Source: Flavobacteriaceae bacterium
GTDB lineage: Bacteria; Bacteroidota; Bacteroidia; Flavobacteriales; Flavobacteriaceae
Length of the DNA: 42,907 nucleotides
Reading direction: 5' to 3'
NCBI GenBank assembly: GCA_029238125.1
Contig: JAQWGQ010000038.1
Span: forward strand, 1 to 42,907
Shown: positions 24,490 through 33,933 of the stretch, one piece after another
Layout: every line of letters starts with the position of its first letter
Position numbering within the stretch: position 1 is the first letter of the stretch
Program-made: the position numbers and the translations under genes
The notes under the pieces: model-generated
What the model was told of the DNA's origin: nothing
Databases searched by the model: none
What the model saw: the letters and a program-made list of their open reading frames with translations, nothing else

Positions 24490-25176
24490 ATGAATAAACA
24501 AAACATTAAGATCTTACTCGTTGATGATGAACCCGACATCTTAGAATTCATGAGTTATAACCTTTCAAACGAAGGGTATAAAGTATACACCGCAACCAAT
24601 GGAGAAGAGGCCATTGAAAAAGCCAAAAGCAAATCTCCTCATCTGATATTACTCGATGTAATGATGCCCAAAATGGATGGGATTGAGGCATGTGAGAATC
24701 TACGTAAATTACCCAAGTTAGGTGAAAAGTTAATCATTGTTTTTCTGACAGCTCGAAGTGAAGACTATACACAGGTAGCTGGTCTGGAAGCGGGTGCGGA
24801 TGATTATATCACCAAGCCAGTAAAGATTAAAGTTCTTATCAGTAAGATCAAGTCGCTTTTGCGTCGTATGCAGGATGGTGCTGACGTTGACAGTCTAATC
24901 GAAGTGGGGAGTCTTGTGGTGAATCGCGAGGAATACAAAATCATCTATAAAGGAGAGGAAAAAATCCTACCCCGTAAAGAATTTGAACTCCTTTCTCTTT
25001 TGGCGAGTAAGCCAAACAAAGTTTTTGAACGCGAAGCCATACTCGATCGTGTTTGGGGAAATGAGGTCATTGTTGGCGGACGAACAATAGATGTACATAT
25101 CCGAAAACTCAGAGAAAAAATTGGTGATCAGCACTTTAAGACCGTCAAGGGAGTTGGTTATAAATACGTCATTTAA
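24490..25176 (+). CDS. OmpR-family response regulator
   Basis: A 228-residue DNA-binding response regulator. The receiver domain (1-120) has the acidic pocket VDDEPD, the phosphorylated Asp56 in LLDVMMP, a Thr in FLTARS and Lys109 in ITKPVK. The C-terminal winged-helix domain (about 130-228) has LPRKEFELLSLL and GGRTIDVHIRKLREKIG. It is followed 11 bp later by a histidine kinase that is its probable partner. The pair resembles the RprXY/PhoPR-type systems of Bacteroidota; the stimulus is unknown. Confidence 0.92.
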   Translation: MNKQNIKILLVDDEPDILEFMSYNLSNEGYKVYTATNGEEAIEKAKSKSPHLILLDVMMPKMDGIEACENLRKLPKLGEKLIIVFLTARSEDYTQVAGLEAGADDYITKPVKIKVLISKIKSLLRRMQDGADVDSLIEVGSLVVNREEYKIIYKGEEKILPRKEFELLSLLASKPNKVFEREAILDRVWGNEVIVGGRTIDVHIRKLREKIGDQHFKTVKGVGYKYVI

Positions 25177-25187
25177 ACAGATATCCT

Positions 25188-26273
25188 GTGCTCACAAAAA
25201 GAGGGAAGTCACTTGCCATTGTTTATGCCATCGCATGCCTTTTTATTGTCGTATTCACCGTTTCATTGATCGGGTATATACTATTTGAGCAAAACCCTTT
25301 TTCAGCCAATATCTTGGTGATGTCAATCGGTTTGGGCGTTTTTTTTTCCCTCGCCTTGTACTTCTGGTTAAACAGACAGATTAACCAACTGTTAGACGCC
25401 TACCTCAAAAACCTCTACGCAGATTTTGCAGCAGAGAATGAAGCTCTACATTTTACGAGTCCGTTATTTGATTTGGATGAGTTGGAGGAGAAAGTCAAAG
25501 AGATTGTGTCCAAACGTATTTCAGAAATCAATACGTTAAAAAGCCAAGATGCATTTCGCAAGGAATTTCTAGGGAATGTAGCCCACGAGCTCAAAACTCC
25601 GCTGTTTACCGTTCAAGGATATATATCAACTCTTTTAGATGGCGCACTGTCCGATGAAAAAGTCAATAAAAAATACCTTAATCGAGCCAACAAAGGGGTC
25701 GACAGACTTCTTTACATTGTCAAAGATTTGGATTTGCTCACACAGCTGGAAACCGAAACGACTGCACTTGTGATGTCAGATTTTGATATCGTGGGGCATG
25801 TCCGAAATGTATTTGAATTGTTGGAAATTCGAGCAGCTGAATCCAATATATCGCTAGAGTTTGATAAAGATTATCTCTTTCCAATCGAGGTATATGCAGA
25901 TGAGGAACGAATCCAACAAGTCTTTACAAACTTGATTGTGAACTCCATCAAATATGGAAAGAAAAAGGGAACGACCGAAATCCGATTTGAAGATATCGAT
26001 GAGAATACAATCAAAGTTCATATTGCTGACAACGGGTTGGGAATTTCTGAAGAACACCTTCCGCGCTTGTTTGAACGCTTTTATCGCGTTGATAAAAGTG
26101 GTAGCCGAAAAGAAGGGGGTACTGGTCTAGGACTCTCGATTGTCAAGCACATTGTCGAGGCCCATCAACAGGAACTGTTGGTGGAAAGTCGAATTGATAT
26201 TGGTTCTCAATTTTCTTTTACCTTAGACAAGGCAAACAAAAATGCTGATGGAATAGCCGAAATCGATGGGTAG
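25188..26273 (+). CDS. Sensor histidine kinase
   Basis: A 361-residue membrane kinase starting at GTG. Two membrane helices (about 9-31 and 41-61) are separated by only about nine residues, so there is almost no periplasmic sensor domain and it may sense within the membrane or through a partner. The HisKA box has His133 in NVAHELKTPLFTVQGY. The ATPase domain has the N box TNLIVNSIKYG, the G1 box DNGLGI, the F box LFERFYRVD and the G2 box GTGLGLSIVKHI. The end overlaps trmB by 8 bp. Together with the preceding regulator it forms a PhoR-like two-component unit. Confidence 0.92.
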   Translation: MLTKRGKSLAIVYAIACLFIVVFTVSLIGYILFEQNPFSANILVMSIGLGVFFSLALYFWLNRQINQLLDAYLKNLYADFAAENEALHFTSPLFDLDELEEKVKEIVSKRISEINTLKSQDAFRKEFLGNVAHELKTPLFTVQGYISTLLDGALSDEKVNKKYLNRANKGVDRLLYIVKDLDLLTQLETETTALVMSDFDIVGHVRNVFELLEIRAAESNISLEFDKDYLFPIEVYADEERIQQVFTNLIVNSIKYGKKKGTTEIRFEDIDENTIKVHIADNGLGISEEHLPRLFERFYRVDKSGSRKEGGTGLGLSIVKHIVEAHQQELLVESRIDIGSQFSFTLDKANKNADGIAEIDG

Positions 26274-26949
26274 TAAAAACAAACTGAAACGCTTTCAAGA
26301 GAATGAGACTTTACCCAATGTGATTCAGCCCACTAGGGAGTCACTTGTCAAGGGATCATTTGTCCACAAAGGGCATTGGAAAGAATATTTTGCAAACGAC
26401 AATCCAATCATTGTTGAGTTGGGTTGTGGGAAGGGTGAATACACTGTGGCACTAGCTCGACAAAATCCAGATTGTAACTACATCGGAATTGACATTAAAG
26501 GGGCTCGGTTTTGGAAAGGTGCAAAAACAGCACATGAAGAACAGCTCTCGAATGTGGCATTTATACGAACACAAATTGAACTTATCGAGCAGGTATTTTC
26601 CCATGATGAGGTAACCGAAATTTGGTTGACGTTTCCTGACCCACAACTGAAATTCAAACGGACAAAGCATCGGCTGACAAACCCCGATTTTTTACTGAAA
26701 TACCAACGAATTCTCAACACCAGAGGTGTTGTACATCTCAAAACAGATAGCGCCTTCCTGCACGGATATACTCTCGGAGTTTTGGATGGTATGGGGATTC
26801 AGCCACAAATGGCCCATCACGACGTGTATAAGTATGTTCACGCTCCAGCGGAGGTGGTTTCCATTCAAACCTTTTATGAGCAACAGTATTTGGCACAGCA
26901 AATCCCAATCACTTACCTAAAATTTAGTTATGAAAAATACCTCAGATAG
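26266..26949 (+). CDS. trmB: tRNA (guanine-N7-)-methyltransferase
   Basis: Makes 7-methylguanosine at position 46 of tRNAs. The 227-residue protein has the SAM-binding motif IVELGCGKGEYTVALA, then YIGIDIKGARFWKGAK and the hallmark EIWLTFPDPQLKFKRTKHR of TrmB. Start and end overlap the kinase gene (8 bp) and the alkyltransferase-like gene (20 bp), so it is translated from the same operon. Confidence 0.95.
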   Translation: MGSKNKLKRFQENETLPNVIQPTRESLVKGSFVHKGHWKEYFANDNPIIVELGCGKGEYTVALARQNPDCNYIGIDIKGARFWKGAKTAHEEQLSNVAFIRTQIELIEQVFSHDEVTEIWLTFPDPQLKFKRTKHRLTNPDFLLKYQRILNTRGVVHLKTDSAFLHGYTLGVLDGMGIQPQMAHHDVYKYVHAPAEVVSIQTFYEQQYLAQQIPITYLKFSYEKYLR

Positions 26950-27268
26950 TGCTGATTTTTTTGATCGTGTTTACGATGTTGTTCGTCAAATCCCCGAGGG
27001 AAGGGTTACGAGCTATGGGGTAATCGCGGGTCATTTGGGCATGCGCCGATCAGCACGTATGGTTGGTTGGGCAATGAATGCAGCCCATTCAAAAACTGAT
27101 GTCCCAGCACACCGTGTGGTGAATCGTAACGGCTTACTCACCGGAAAACATCACTTCGGAGGGTTGAGAGTGATGCAGCAGTTGTTGGAGAACGAGGGGC
27201 ATCAAATCGAAGACGATCAAATCACCCATTTTAAGCAAGTCTTTTGGGATCCGGCAAACCCTATGTAA
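26930..27268 (+). CDS. Alkyltransferase-like (ATL) protein, MGMT family
   Basis: A 112-residue protein covering only the DNA-binding domain of O6-alkylguanine-DNA alkyltransferases: VYDVVRQIPEGRVTSYGVIA, the RSARMVGWAM helix with the arginine finger, and PAHRVVNRNG. In active enzymes the last motif is PCHRV; here the acceptor Cys is Ala60. It therefore cannot take an alkyl group and is expected to act as an ATL protein, which binds alkylated guanine and flags it for nucleotide excision repair. It overlaps trmB by 20 bp. Confidence 0.9.
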   Translation: MKNTSDSADFFDRVYDVVRQIPEGRVTSYGVIAGHLGMRRSARMVGWAMNAAHSKTDVPAHRVVNRNGLLTGKHHFGGLRVMQQLLENEGHQIEDDQITHFKQVFWDPANPM

Positions 27269-27284
27269 GTTGCTGACTTTGTGC

Positions 27285-27292
27285 TATATTTG
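27285..27292 (+). promoter_or_regulatory. -7 box upstream of mrp
   Basis: TATATTTG is an exact TAnnTTTG element about 30 bp before the mrp start. It suggests mrp and the NifU-like gene form their own transcription unit. Confidence 0.45.
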
Positions 27293-27321
27293 CAATTTAG
27301 AATCATTTTAAAAAAGAAATT

Positions 27322-28449
27322 TTGAAAAAGCCCGCAGTCGAATCTCTGGTCAAAGCCATCACACTTCCTGGGTCTTCCCAAACCATAGGGGATGCGAATG
27401 TGCTGACCAATGTGCAACTCATCGGAAAAGAGATAGTTGTCGACTTGACTCTAGTAAGCCCAAGTTTGCAGTCGCGCAAAAAAATTGAGGCCCATGTCGG
27501 ATCAGTATTACAGGACAAAATCGGAGAGGATTTTACCTTTCGGGTTCATGTTACACATCAGGCATCTCCTTCTGCGCCACAACCCAATATCATCAAAGGC
27601 AAAGCTTTAAAAGGTGTTCAAAATATCGTTGCGATTGCTTCTGGAAAAGGTGGTGTAGGGAAATCTACAGTTACAGCCAATTTGGCGGTTACCCTTTCCA
27701 ATATGGGTTTTAAAGTTGGGGTATTGGATGCAGATATTTACGGACCATCGATGCCACTGATGTTTGATGTGGCTTTCGAACGCCCTTTGTCTGTTCAGGT
27801 TGATGGCAAATCAAAGATGAAACCTGTGAGTAATTATGGCGTTCAACTCTTATCGATCGGATTTTTCACAAAACCAGATCAAGCTGTGATATGGCGTGGA
27901 CCGATGGCATCAAAAGCACTCAACCAAATGATTTTTGACGCGGACTGGGGAGAGCTCGATTTTTTATTGATTGACTTACCACCCGGTACAGGGGATATTC
28001 ACTTGAGTATTTTACAAGCGCTTCCAGTGACTGGAGCTGTGGTGGTCAGTACACCACAAGCTGTAGCCCTTGCCGATGCCAAAAAAGGGGTTGCCATGTT
28101 CCAACAAGATTCGATTCAGGTTCCTGTTTTGGGGATTGTGGAGAATATGTCCTACTTTACCCCAGAAGAATTGCCAGATAATAAATATTACATTTTTGGA
28201 AAAGATGGCGCAAAATATCTTGCCGAGGATGTTGGGGTTCCTTTTTTAGGCGATTTGCCACTCGTGCAAAGTCTTCGTGAAGCTGGAGACGTAGGAAGAC
28301 CAGCTGTGTTGCAAGGCGGTACATCCGAAGATGCATTTACGAGCATCACACAGTCACTCATTACAGAACTGGTACAACGAAACAAAGAATTACCTCCAAC
28401 TGAAATTGTGAAGATCACCACCATGGCTGGATGTTCAGCAGTTTCCTAA
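27322..28449 (+). CDS. mrp: Mrp/ApbC-type iron-sulfur cluster carrier ATPase
   Basis: A 375-residue P-loop ATPase that carries iron-sulfur clusters. An N-terminal FSCA/DUF59 domain (about 1-80) precedes the deviant Walker A motif SGKGGVGKST (about 107-116). Further motifs are VLDADIYGPSMP, LIDLPPGTGDIHLS and the region ENMSYFTPEELP, where the CxxC seen in many relatives is absent. The start is TTG, because the only upstream in-frame codons run into TAG. The next gene encodes a NifU-type scaffold, consistent with a shared role in cluster assembly. Confidence 0.92.
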   Translation: MKKPAVESLVKAITLPGSSQTIGDANVLTNVQLIGKEIVVDLTLVSPSLQSRKKIEAHVGSVLQDKIGEDFTFRVHVTHQASPSAPQPNIIKGKALKGVQNIVAIASGKGGVGKSTVTANLAVTLSNMGFKVGVLDADIYGPSMPLMFDVAFERPLSVQVDGKSKMKPVSNYGVQLLSIGFFTKPDQAVIWRGPMASKALNQMIFDADWGELDFLLIDLPPGTGDIHLSILQALPVTGAVVVSTPQAVALADAKKGVAMFQQDSIQVPVLGIVENMSYFTPEELPDNKYYIFGKDGAKYLAEDVGVPFLGDLPLVQSLREAGDVGRPAVLQGGTSEDAFTSITQSLITELVQRNKELPPTEIVKITTMAGCSAVS

Positions 28450-28459
28450 TAATTTGAGT

Positions 28460-28690
28460 ATGGTAGAAATCAAAGAACAAGTAGAACAAGCTCTAGATGA
28501 AATACGTCCCTTTCTGATAAACGATGGCGGAAATATTTCCTTAGTCGCTATCGAGGGAGATACGGTCATTGTGGAACTTGAAGGGAACTGCATTTCCTGT
28601 TCAGTCAATCAAATGACCCTGCAATTGGGTGTAGAGACAACCATTAAAAAGTACGCTCCGCAAATCAAAAAAGTAGTCAAGGTCAATTAA
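28460..28690 (+). CDS. NifU C-terminal-like iron-sulfur scaffold protein
   Basis: A 76-residue protein consisting of one NifU_C/Nfu domain: LDEIRPFLINDGGNISLVAI followed by the cluster-binding CISC in LEGNCISCSVNQMTL. Two such proteins bridge one 4Fe-4S cluster. The frame is open from a TTG at 28454, but the ATG at 28460 gives MVEIKEQVEQALDEIRP, a usual family start. It is 10 bp after mrp, its likely partner. Confidence 0.92.
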   Translation: MVEIKEQVEQALDEIRPFLINDGGNISLVAIEGDTVIVELEGNCISCSVNQMTLQLGVETTIKKYAPQIKKVVKVN

Positions 28691-28716
28691 TTTCGATTCC
28701 AAGAGAAATGAGTAAT

Positions 28717-29463
28717 CTACATTAAAAATGTATAGACAACCCCTGCAATAAGGCCTCCGACAATTGGTGCCATAACGGGAATCCAAGCGTACGACCAGTC
28801 TGGTTTCGCCTTTTTATATCTTAGCAAGCTGTAAATGATTCGAGGGCCTAGATCACGAGCAGGATTAATCGCATAACCAGTTGTTCCACCCAAAGCCATA
28901 CCAATCAGCCAAACAAGTACACCAACAGGAAAAGCGTCCATCGATCCAATACCGTATTGCACCTGTTCTATACCATCGATTTCCAAAAAAGGACTGGCAA
29001 TAAAAAATATCAGAAAAACAAGCATAAATGTACCAATACACTCACTAATAAAGTTGTTTGTTGTGTTTCTTATGGCAGGGCCCGTAGAAAAACAACCCCT
29101 GATGGTTTTCTCATCTTCAGTGGAGTTGATGTGGTCTTTATAAAAAAGATATGCCATAACAGCACCAGCCATGGCACCTAAAAATTGAGCTAAAATGTAG
29201 GCGGGTACTTGGGACCATGCAAATTTATTGGCAACTGCCATGCCAATTGTTACCGCGGGATTGAGGTGAGCACCGCTGTATTGACCAGCTACGATTACGC
29301 CAAAAAAAACTGCAAACCCCCATGCAGTTGTGATTAAAATCCATTTTCCTGTTGCACTTGATCCAGATGCAAGGGTGTTTTGTAAAGAAACATTTGCTAC
29401 AACGCCAATTCCCAAGAAAAGAAGTACAAAAGTTCCTAAAAATTCCGATAAAAAAGGTGTCAT
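28717..29463 (-). CDS. glpF: Glycerol uptake facilitator (aquaglyceroporin)
   Basis: A 248-residue MIP-family channel in the inner membrane. Both half-helix motifs are present: SGAHLNPAVTIG and YAINPARDLGPR. The Asp after the second NPAR is the residue associated with glycerol-conducting members. Six membrane segments can be traced. It is the last gene of the glpK-glpD-glpF unit, 10 bp after glpD, and lets glycerol enter for phosphorylation by GlpK. Confidence 0.94.
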   Translation of the reverse strand: MTPFLSEFLGTFVLLFLGIGVVANVSLQNTLASGSSATGKWILITTAWGFAVFFGVIVAGQYSGAHLNPAVTIGMAVANKFAWSQVPAYILAQFLGAMAGAVMAYLFYKDHINSTEDEKTIRGCFSTGPAIRNTTNNFISECIGTFMLVFLIFFIASPFLEIDGIEQVQYGIGSMDAFPVGVLVWLIGMALGGTTGYAINPARDLGPRIIYSLLRYKKAKPDWSYAWIPVMAPIVGGLIAGVVYTFLM

Positions 29464-29473
29464 ATGTTTTGAT

Positions 29474-31039
29474 TTAGTTCATTATATATTTTTCAGCAGC
29501 CCGCTTAAAATCTCGCAACTCCTTATCAATCCACCGTTGGTCATGTCCGAGCTCATCTACCATAATTTTCGTAACCCTAGGGGCAATCTCAATTGTTTCT
29601 TTAGCATCTAGAAAAAGACATCGACTTCGTCTAGCCAATATGTCTTCTAATCGAATTGCCATTTCCTCTCGAATTCCCCATAAAATTTGATTTGGTGTAA
29701 GATAAAAATTCTTTCCCAATGAGCTATTACCGGTAGATGAATCTATTGTTAATATATCTTTAGAGAAGCAACCATACATATGTAATGGGTTCTCATTTGT
29801 GATCGATGAGTCAAAGCCATCAAATTTTATTTCCGCTGTTTTACACCGATGATTTTCAATTCCCCCAACCGATTGTACAACATCAATTGCGTCTTCTGCC
29901 ATTTTCCGATAAGTCGTCCATTTGCCCCCTGTTAAAGAAATCAACCCAGATTGGCTAACGACCATAGAGTGATTTCTTGAAATATCTTTTGTTTTGTCAT
30001 TTTTTCTTGCGACCAAAGGTCTTAACCCGCTAAACACACTTAAAATATCATTTCGTGTGGGCTGTTCTTTGAGGTATTCACCAATGATTTTTAAAATATA
30101 GTCGATTTCCTCAGAGAACGGGGTGGGGTTGTTGTCAATGGAATCGACCAAATAATCTGTCGTTCCGACCAATAGCTTATTGTGCCAAGGGATGGAAAAC
30201 AGCACACGACCATCCGATGTTTTTGGGATCAGAATGGCATGGTTTCCAAGCAAAAATTTACGATCTAAAACGATATGTGTGCCCTGGCTAGGTACGATAT
30301 TACTTTTGATATCGGGCTGATCCATTTTTCGTATATGGTTCGAAAAAACACCAGTTGCGTTCAAAACGACCTTCGCATCGATTTTGTATTCTTTCCCGTT
30401 AATGTTGTCTTTGCCAAGTACGCCACAAATCCTCCCTTCCTCCTTTACTATCGACATTACAGAGCAATAGTTGATTACAGTTGCCCCGTAAGCGACAGCC
30501 GAACGAGCAAGACTAATGGCAAGTCGGGTATCATTGAATTGGGCATCCCAGTACGCTATACCACCTACTAGACGATTATCCTTGAGATTTGGTAAGAGTG
30601 TTTGCGTCTTTTTCCGACTTAAAAAAATGGTAGATTCAATACGTTTTTTACCGGCCAGCAAATCATACAAAATCAATCCAACTCCATAGAAAAGCAGACG
30701 CCACCATGAATATACAGGAATGATAAAGCTCATTTTATGCACCAAATGCGGCGGATTTTTTAAAAGAAAACCTCGTTCTTTAAGAGCTTGAAATACCAAA
30801 CGGATACTTCCTTGCTTCAAATACCTCACACCTCCATGAATGAGTTTGGTGCTTTTTGACGAAGTCCCTTGTGCAAAATCGCTTTTTTCAAGCAAAAGGG
30901 TTTTATGTCCACGACTAGCTCCGTCAAGTGCTGCACCCAAGCCCGAAGCGCCACCGCCGATGATCACAATGTCCCACGGCTCTTTAGCTGTTTCGATTGC
31001 TTTGAGTTGATCGGCTCTAACCATCTTTATTGAGGACAA
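29474..31039 (-). CDS. glpD: Glycerol-3-phosphate dehydrogenase (FAD)
   Basis: Oxidises glycerol-3-phosphate to dihydroxyacetone phosphate and feeds electrons to the quinone pool. The 521-residue protein has the FAD dinucleotide motif IVIIGGGASGLGAALDGASRG near its N terminus (about 25-45), GTSSKSTKLIHGGVRYLK, LVGTTDYLVDSID and SLTGGKWTTYRKMAEDAID, all typical of GlpD/GlpO. The C-terminal helical domain is complete. Its start overlaps the glpK end by 23 bp. It probably binds the membrane peripherally. Confidence 0.95.
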   Translation of the reverse strand: MSSIKMVRADQLKAIETAKEPWDIVIIGGGASGLGAALDGASRGHKTLLLEKSDFAQGTSSKSTKLIHGGVRYLKQGSIRLVFQALKERGFLLKNPPHLVHKMSFIIPVYSWWRLLFYGVGLILYDLLAGKKRIESTIFLSRKKTQTLLPNLKDNRLVGGIAYWDAQFNDTRLAISLARSAVAYGATVINYCSVMSIVKEEGRICGVLGKDNINGKEYKIDAKVVLNATGVFSNHIRKMDQPDIKSNIVPSQGTHIVLDRKFLLGNHAILIPKTSDGRVLFSIPWHNKLLVGTTDYLVDSIDNNPTPFSEEIDYILKIIGEYLKEQPTRNDILSVFSGLRPLVARKNDKTKDISRNHSMVVSQSGLISLTGGKWTTYRKMAEDAIDVVQSVGGIENHRCKTAEIKFDGFDSSITNENPLHMYGCFSKDILTIDSSTGNSSLGKNFYLTPNQILWGIREEMAIRLEDILARRSRCLFLDAKETIEIAPRVTKIMVDELGHDQRWIDKELRDFKRAAEKYIMN

Positions 31040-32501
31040 CCTGAATTCTTTGATTCCAAAGTGAAATCATTTGATTTGTATAGGTCTTGTCTTGATCGGG
31101 ATGGAATTGGGCATTTTCCTTCCATACAGTTTGAATTTCCTCTTGGCTTTTCCAAAACCCAACAGCTAGACCAGCAAAAAAAGCAGCTCCCAAGGCAGTG
31201 GTTTCGGTGATTTCAGGGCGAACAACTTTTGTATTTAATACATTGGCTTGAATTTGGAGTAAAAGATTGTTTTGAGATGCGCCACCATCTACTTTAAGAA
31301 CCGAAAAATTTGTGTTTGCATCTTTTTGCATGGCATTGACCAATTCATATGATCGTAAAGCAATCGCTTCCAAGGCTGCTCTAGCAATGTGCCCCTTTTT
31401 AGTACCTCTTGTAATTCCAAGTATTCCGCCAGTTGCATTTGGCTCCCAATAGGGAGCTCCTAAGCCCGTTAGGGATGGTAAAAAAGTAATTCCACCATTG
31501 TCCGAAACAGTTTTTGCCAACGCTTCAATTTGGGACGATTCAGTAACCATGTTCAATTCATCTCGCAACCATTGGATCAAAGCACCAGCGATAAACACAC
31601 TTCCTTCAATTGCATAGGTGGTTTTACCTCCAATTTGATATCCAATCGTTGTTAGCATTTTATTTTTAGATACAATGGCTTTACTCCCCGTATTCATGAT
31701 GCAAAAACAGCCTGTACCATAGGTGTTTTTAACATCACCAGACTCCCAGCACAACTGTCCAAAAAGTGCGGCTTGTTGGTCACCAGCAATTCCAGAAATT
31801 GTTAATTTTTTACCGATACTTTTCACACTTGTTTCTCCGACAACTTCCGAACAGCTGACAACCTTTGGTAAAATTGCTTTTGGAATATCCAGAATATCAA
31901 GAAGCTCATCATCCCAATCGAGAGTATGGATATTAAACAGTAGGGTTCTACTTGCATTTGTAACATCAGTAACATGCGTATTGCCATCGGTCAAATTCCA
32001 GATTAACCAACTGTCGACCGTTCCAAAAGCAAGCTTTCCTTCTGTGGCTTGTTTTTTCAATTTAGGGTCTTGGTCAAGAATCCATTTGATTTTTGTTCCT
32101 GAGAAATAAGGATCCAAGAGCAGACCAGTTTTCGCAGTAAAAGTCGCCTCGTGTTTTTGTTTTAACTCGGCACAAATCGAAGCGGTTCGGCGATCCTGCC
32201 AAACAATGGCGTTACCTACTGGCTCCCCAGTTTCTTTGTTCCAAATGATGGTTGTTTCCCGCTGGTTTGTGATGCCAATTGCTGCGATTTCTTCGTCCTG
32301 CACACCAGTTTGCTTTGTCAAATCGTGAATTGCTTTTTTTTGAGATTCCCAAATTTCATTTGCGTCGTGTTCAACCCATCCGTTCTGAGGAAAAAATTGG
32401 GTAAACTCATTTTGAGCAACACCGATTTGATGCCCCTTTTTATCAAACAAAATTGCACGTGAACTCGTAGTCCCTGCGTCTATAGCGATGATGTATTTCA
32501 T
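31017..32501 (-). CDS. glpK: Glycerol kinase
   Basis: Phosphorylates glycerol to glycerol-3-phosphate. The 494-residue FGGY-family kinase has AIDAGTTSSRAILFDKKG at the N terminus, TNQRETTIIWNKETG, IVWQDRRTASICAEL, GISGIAGDQQAALFG-like ATP-domain residues (SGIAGDQQAALFGQL), and DGGASQNNLLLQIQAN. The sequence is complete. It opens the glpKDF unit; upstream, 35 bp away on the same strand, is the haloperoxidase-like lipoprotein gene. Confidence 0.96.
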   Translation of the reverse strand: MKYIIAIDAGTTSSRAILFDKKGHQIGVAQNEFTQFFPQNGWVEHDANEIWESQKKAIHDLTKQTGVQDEEIAAIGITNQRETTIIWNKETGEPVGNAIVWQDRRTASICAELKQKHEATFTAKTGLLLDPYFSGTKIKWILDQDPKLKKQATEGKLAFGTVDSWLIWNLTDGNTHVTDVTNASRTLLFNIHTLDWDDELLDILDIPKAILPKVVSCSEVVGETSVKSIGKKLTISGIAGDQQAALFGQLCWESGDVKNTYGTGCFCIMNTGSKAIVSKNKMLTTIGYQIGGKTTYAIEGSVFIAGALIQWLRDELNMVTESSQIEALAKTVSDNGGITFLPSLTGLGAPYWEPNATGGILGITRGTKKGHIARAALEAIALRSYELVNAMQKDANTNFSVLKVDGGASQNNLLLQIQANVLNTKVVRPEITETTALGAAFFAGLAVGFWKSQEEIQTVWKENAQFHPDQDKTYTNQMISLWNQRIQVVLNKDG

Positions 32502-32536
32502 AGGAATTCTGAGTGAGTCAAACAGATAAATTTAAC

Positions 32537-33904
32537 TCATTTTTTTGAGACTGACTTTCTCGTCAGTAAGTTTGAAGCGATAAACTCACCGATTTTTTCT
32601 CCTTGTATCACTCCTTGTTCAATCGCCATTCGATAGTGAATTCCACCATAAAGTCTCGATATCGCCGCCTCATCGGCTGCTTGATGAAAAGAATCGAAGT
32701 TTCGAGAGGGGAGTCCGTATTTAATTTCGGTGGTGTCTTCAAATGGAAAATGATCTCCATATAGTTTGGTCAACACTACAGCAGAGGCCTTTGAAATCAC
32801 AGAATGCCCACTGGTGTACTCTGGAAATGGAGGAGTTTGAAGCTTTGGCAACCATTCCTCGTCTAGATGCTTGTTAATTAATGTTTCTGGTCTGACGACT
32901 AGTGTATTCCATTTGGTGTCCCAACAGCTGATAAATGCATCAAATAAAGCAATTGAAACATGCAAATATGAATTAATTGCTTCATCAAAAGTGTTTTTTT
33001 CTAGTTCTGTAGCAATTTTGGTAATGCCGATCCAATGACCCCCTGGAGTAATTTTTTTAGTCGCAAACATTGCATGCCCTTTGTGATGGGAAACATATGG
33101 ATTACAATCCCAAAATGCAGCAATCTCAGCTTTTTCACTTTCATCATTTTTATCACTAATTTTTTTCCCCTCCTTAAAAACTTCTATTAATTGTTTGTAG
33201 AATTGACTGTTTGTGTTCATGTTTATCTCTAGAGGGGGAATAGTTTTAATTAGTTCAACCGATGGGATTACCATCGGTCTTATTTTATTCCAGTGCGGCT
33301 CTATACCCTCCATATAGTCCGGAGGGGTAGGCTTCCAGTATTTTTCTTCTTCTTGAATTGTGTACTTTGGATAAGTTCTGGTTTCTTTATAAAAATCTTT
33401 ATCCGCCCATTTCAAAATATGATTTGCAACAAGCTCTCCATACTCCTTAGATTTTTCAAGTTTTCTTTTTGATAGTCCTAAATCCGTGAGCTCTTTATAT
33501 AAACTTTCTTGGTACTCATCAATTTTGTTTTCAGAAAAAATTAATGCTTGCCCTACTTCTAAAAAAGAATGAAGAGCGGCAAGATTTGGAATTACATTTG
33601 AATCAGTGATATCAGGAATATTTTTGTACCCTGACAGCTGCCTCTCTAAGCTAAAATATTTATTATTGTCCTTCTGCATGATTGAATAAGCAGCAATCGT
33701 GGGATAGACATAAACCCTCGATGCTACGGGGGGAGAAAAAATATCATAGACGACAACGTCGGAGAGATGTTCCATAGCGTCGTTAAACAACTCAGCATCA
33801 TTTAAACGAATTACATGCCGGTTATCAGTTTCACAACTGATAAAGAGAGATGTTACAGTTAAAAAAGCAGCACTCAAGAGTGCTATTTTATTACAATGTC
33901 TCAT
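32537..33904 (-). CDS. Vanadium-haloperoxidase/PAP2-family lipoprotein
   Basis: A 455-residue secreted lipoprotein (signal ending TSLFISC). The C-terminal half is a vanadate/phosphate-binding PAP2 domain. Motif 1 is KWNTLVVRP (K-x6-RP), motif 2 is EYTSGHS with the acid-base His (PSGH with Thr for Pro), and motif 3 is SRLYGGIHYR (SR-x5-H). All residues that bind vanadate or phosphate are present, so it should be active as a haloperoxidase or a phosphatase; the sequence does not tell which. In Bacteroidota such genes often follow FG-GAP/ASPIC protein genes, as here (29 bp). The region is AT-rich compared with the core genes. Confidence 0.86.
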   Translation of the reverse strand: MRHCNKIALLSAAFLTVTSLFISCETDNRHVIRLNDAELFNDAMEHLSDVVVYDIFSPPVASRVYVYPTIAAYSIMQKDNNKYFSLERQLSGYKNIPDITDSNVIPNLAALHSFLEVGQALIFSENKIDEYQESLYKELTDLGLSKRKLEKSKEYGELVANHILKWADKDFYKETRTYPKYTIQEEEKYWKPTPPDYMEGIEPHWNKIRPMVIPSVELIKTIPPLEINMNTNSQFYKQLIEVFKEGKKISDKNDESEKAEIAAFWDCNPYVSHHKGHAMFATKKITPGGHWIGITKIATELEKNTFDEAINSYLHVSIALFDAFISCWDTKWNTLVVRPETLINKHLDEEWLPKLQTPPFPEYTSGHSVISKASAVVLTKLYGDHFPFEDTTEIKYGLPSRNFDSFHQAADEAAISRLYGGIHYRMAIEQGVIQGEKIGEFIASNLLTRKSVSKK

Positions 33905-33933
33905 TTTTCAAGTAGATTAAATAATTTTTGGTT

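Noticed and set aside
31723-32109. Plus-strand open frame of 128 codons opposite glpK
   Set aside because: Antisense shadow of a well-conserved glycerol kinase; no start signal and no recognisable motif.
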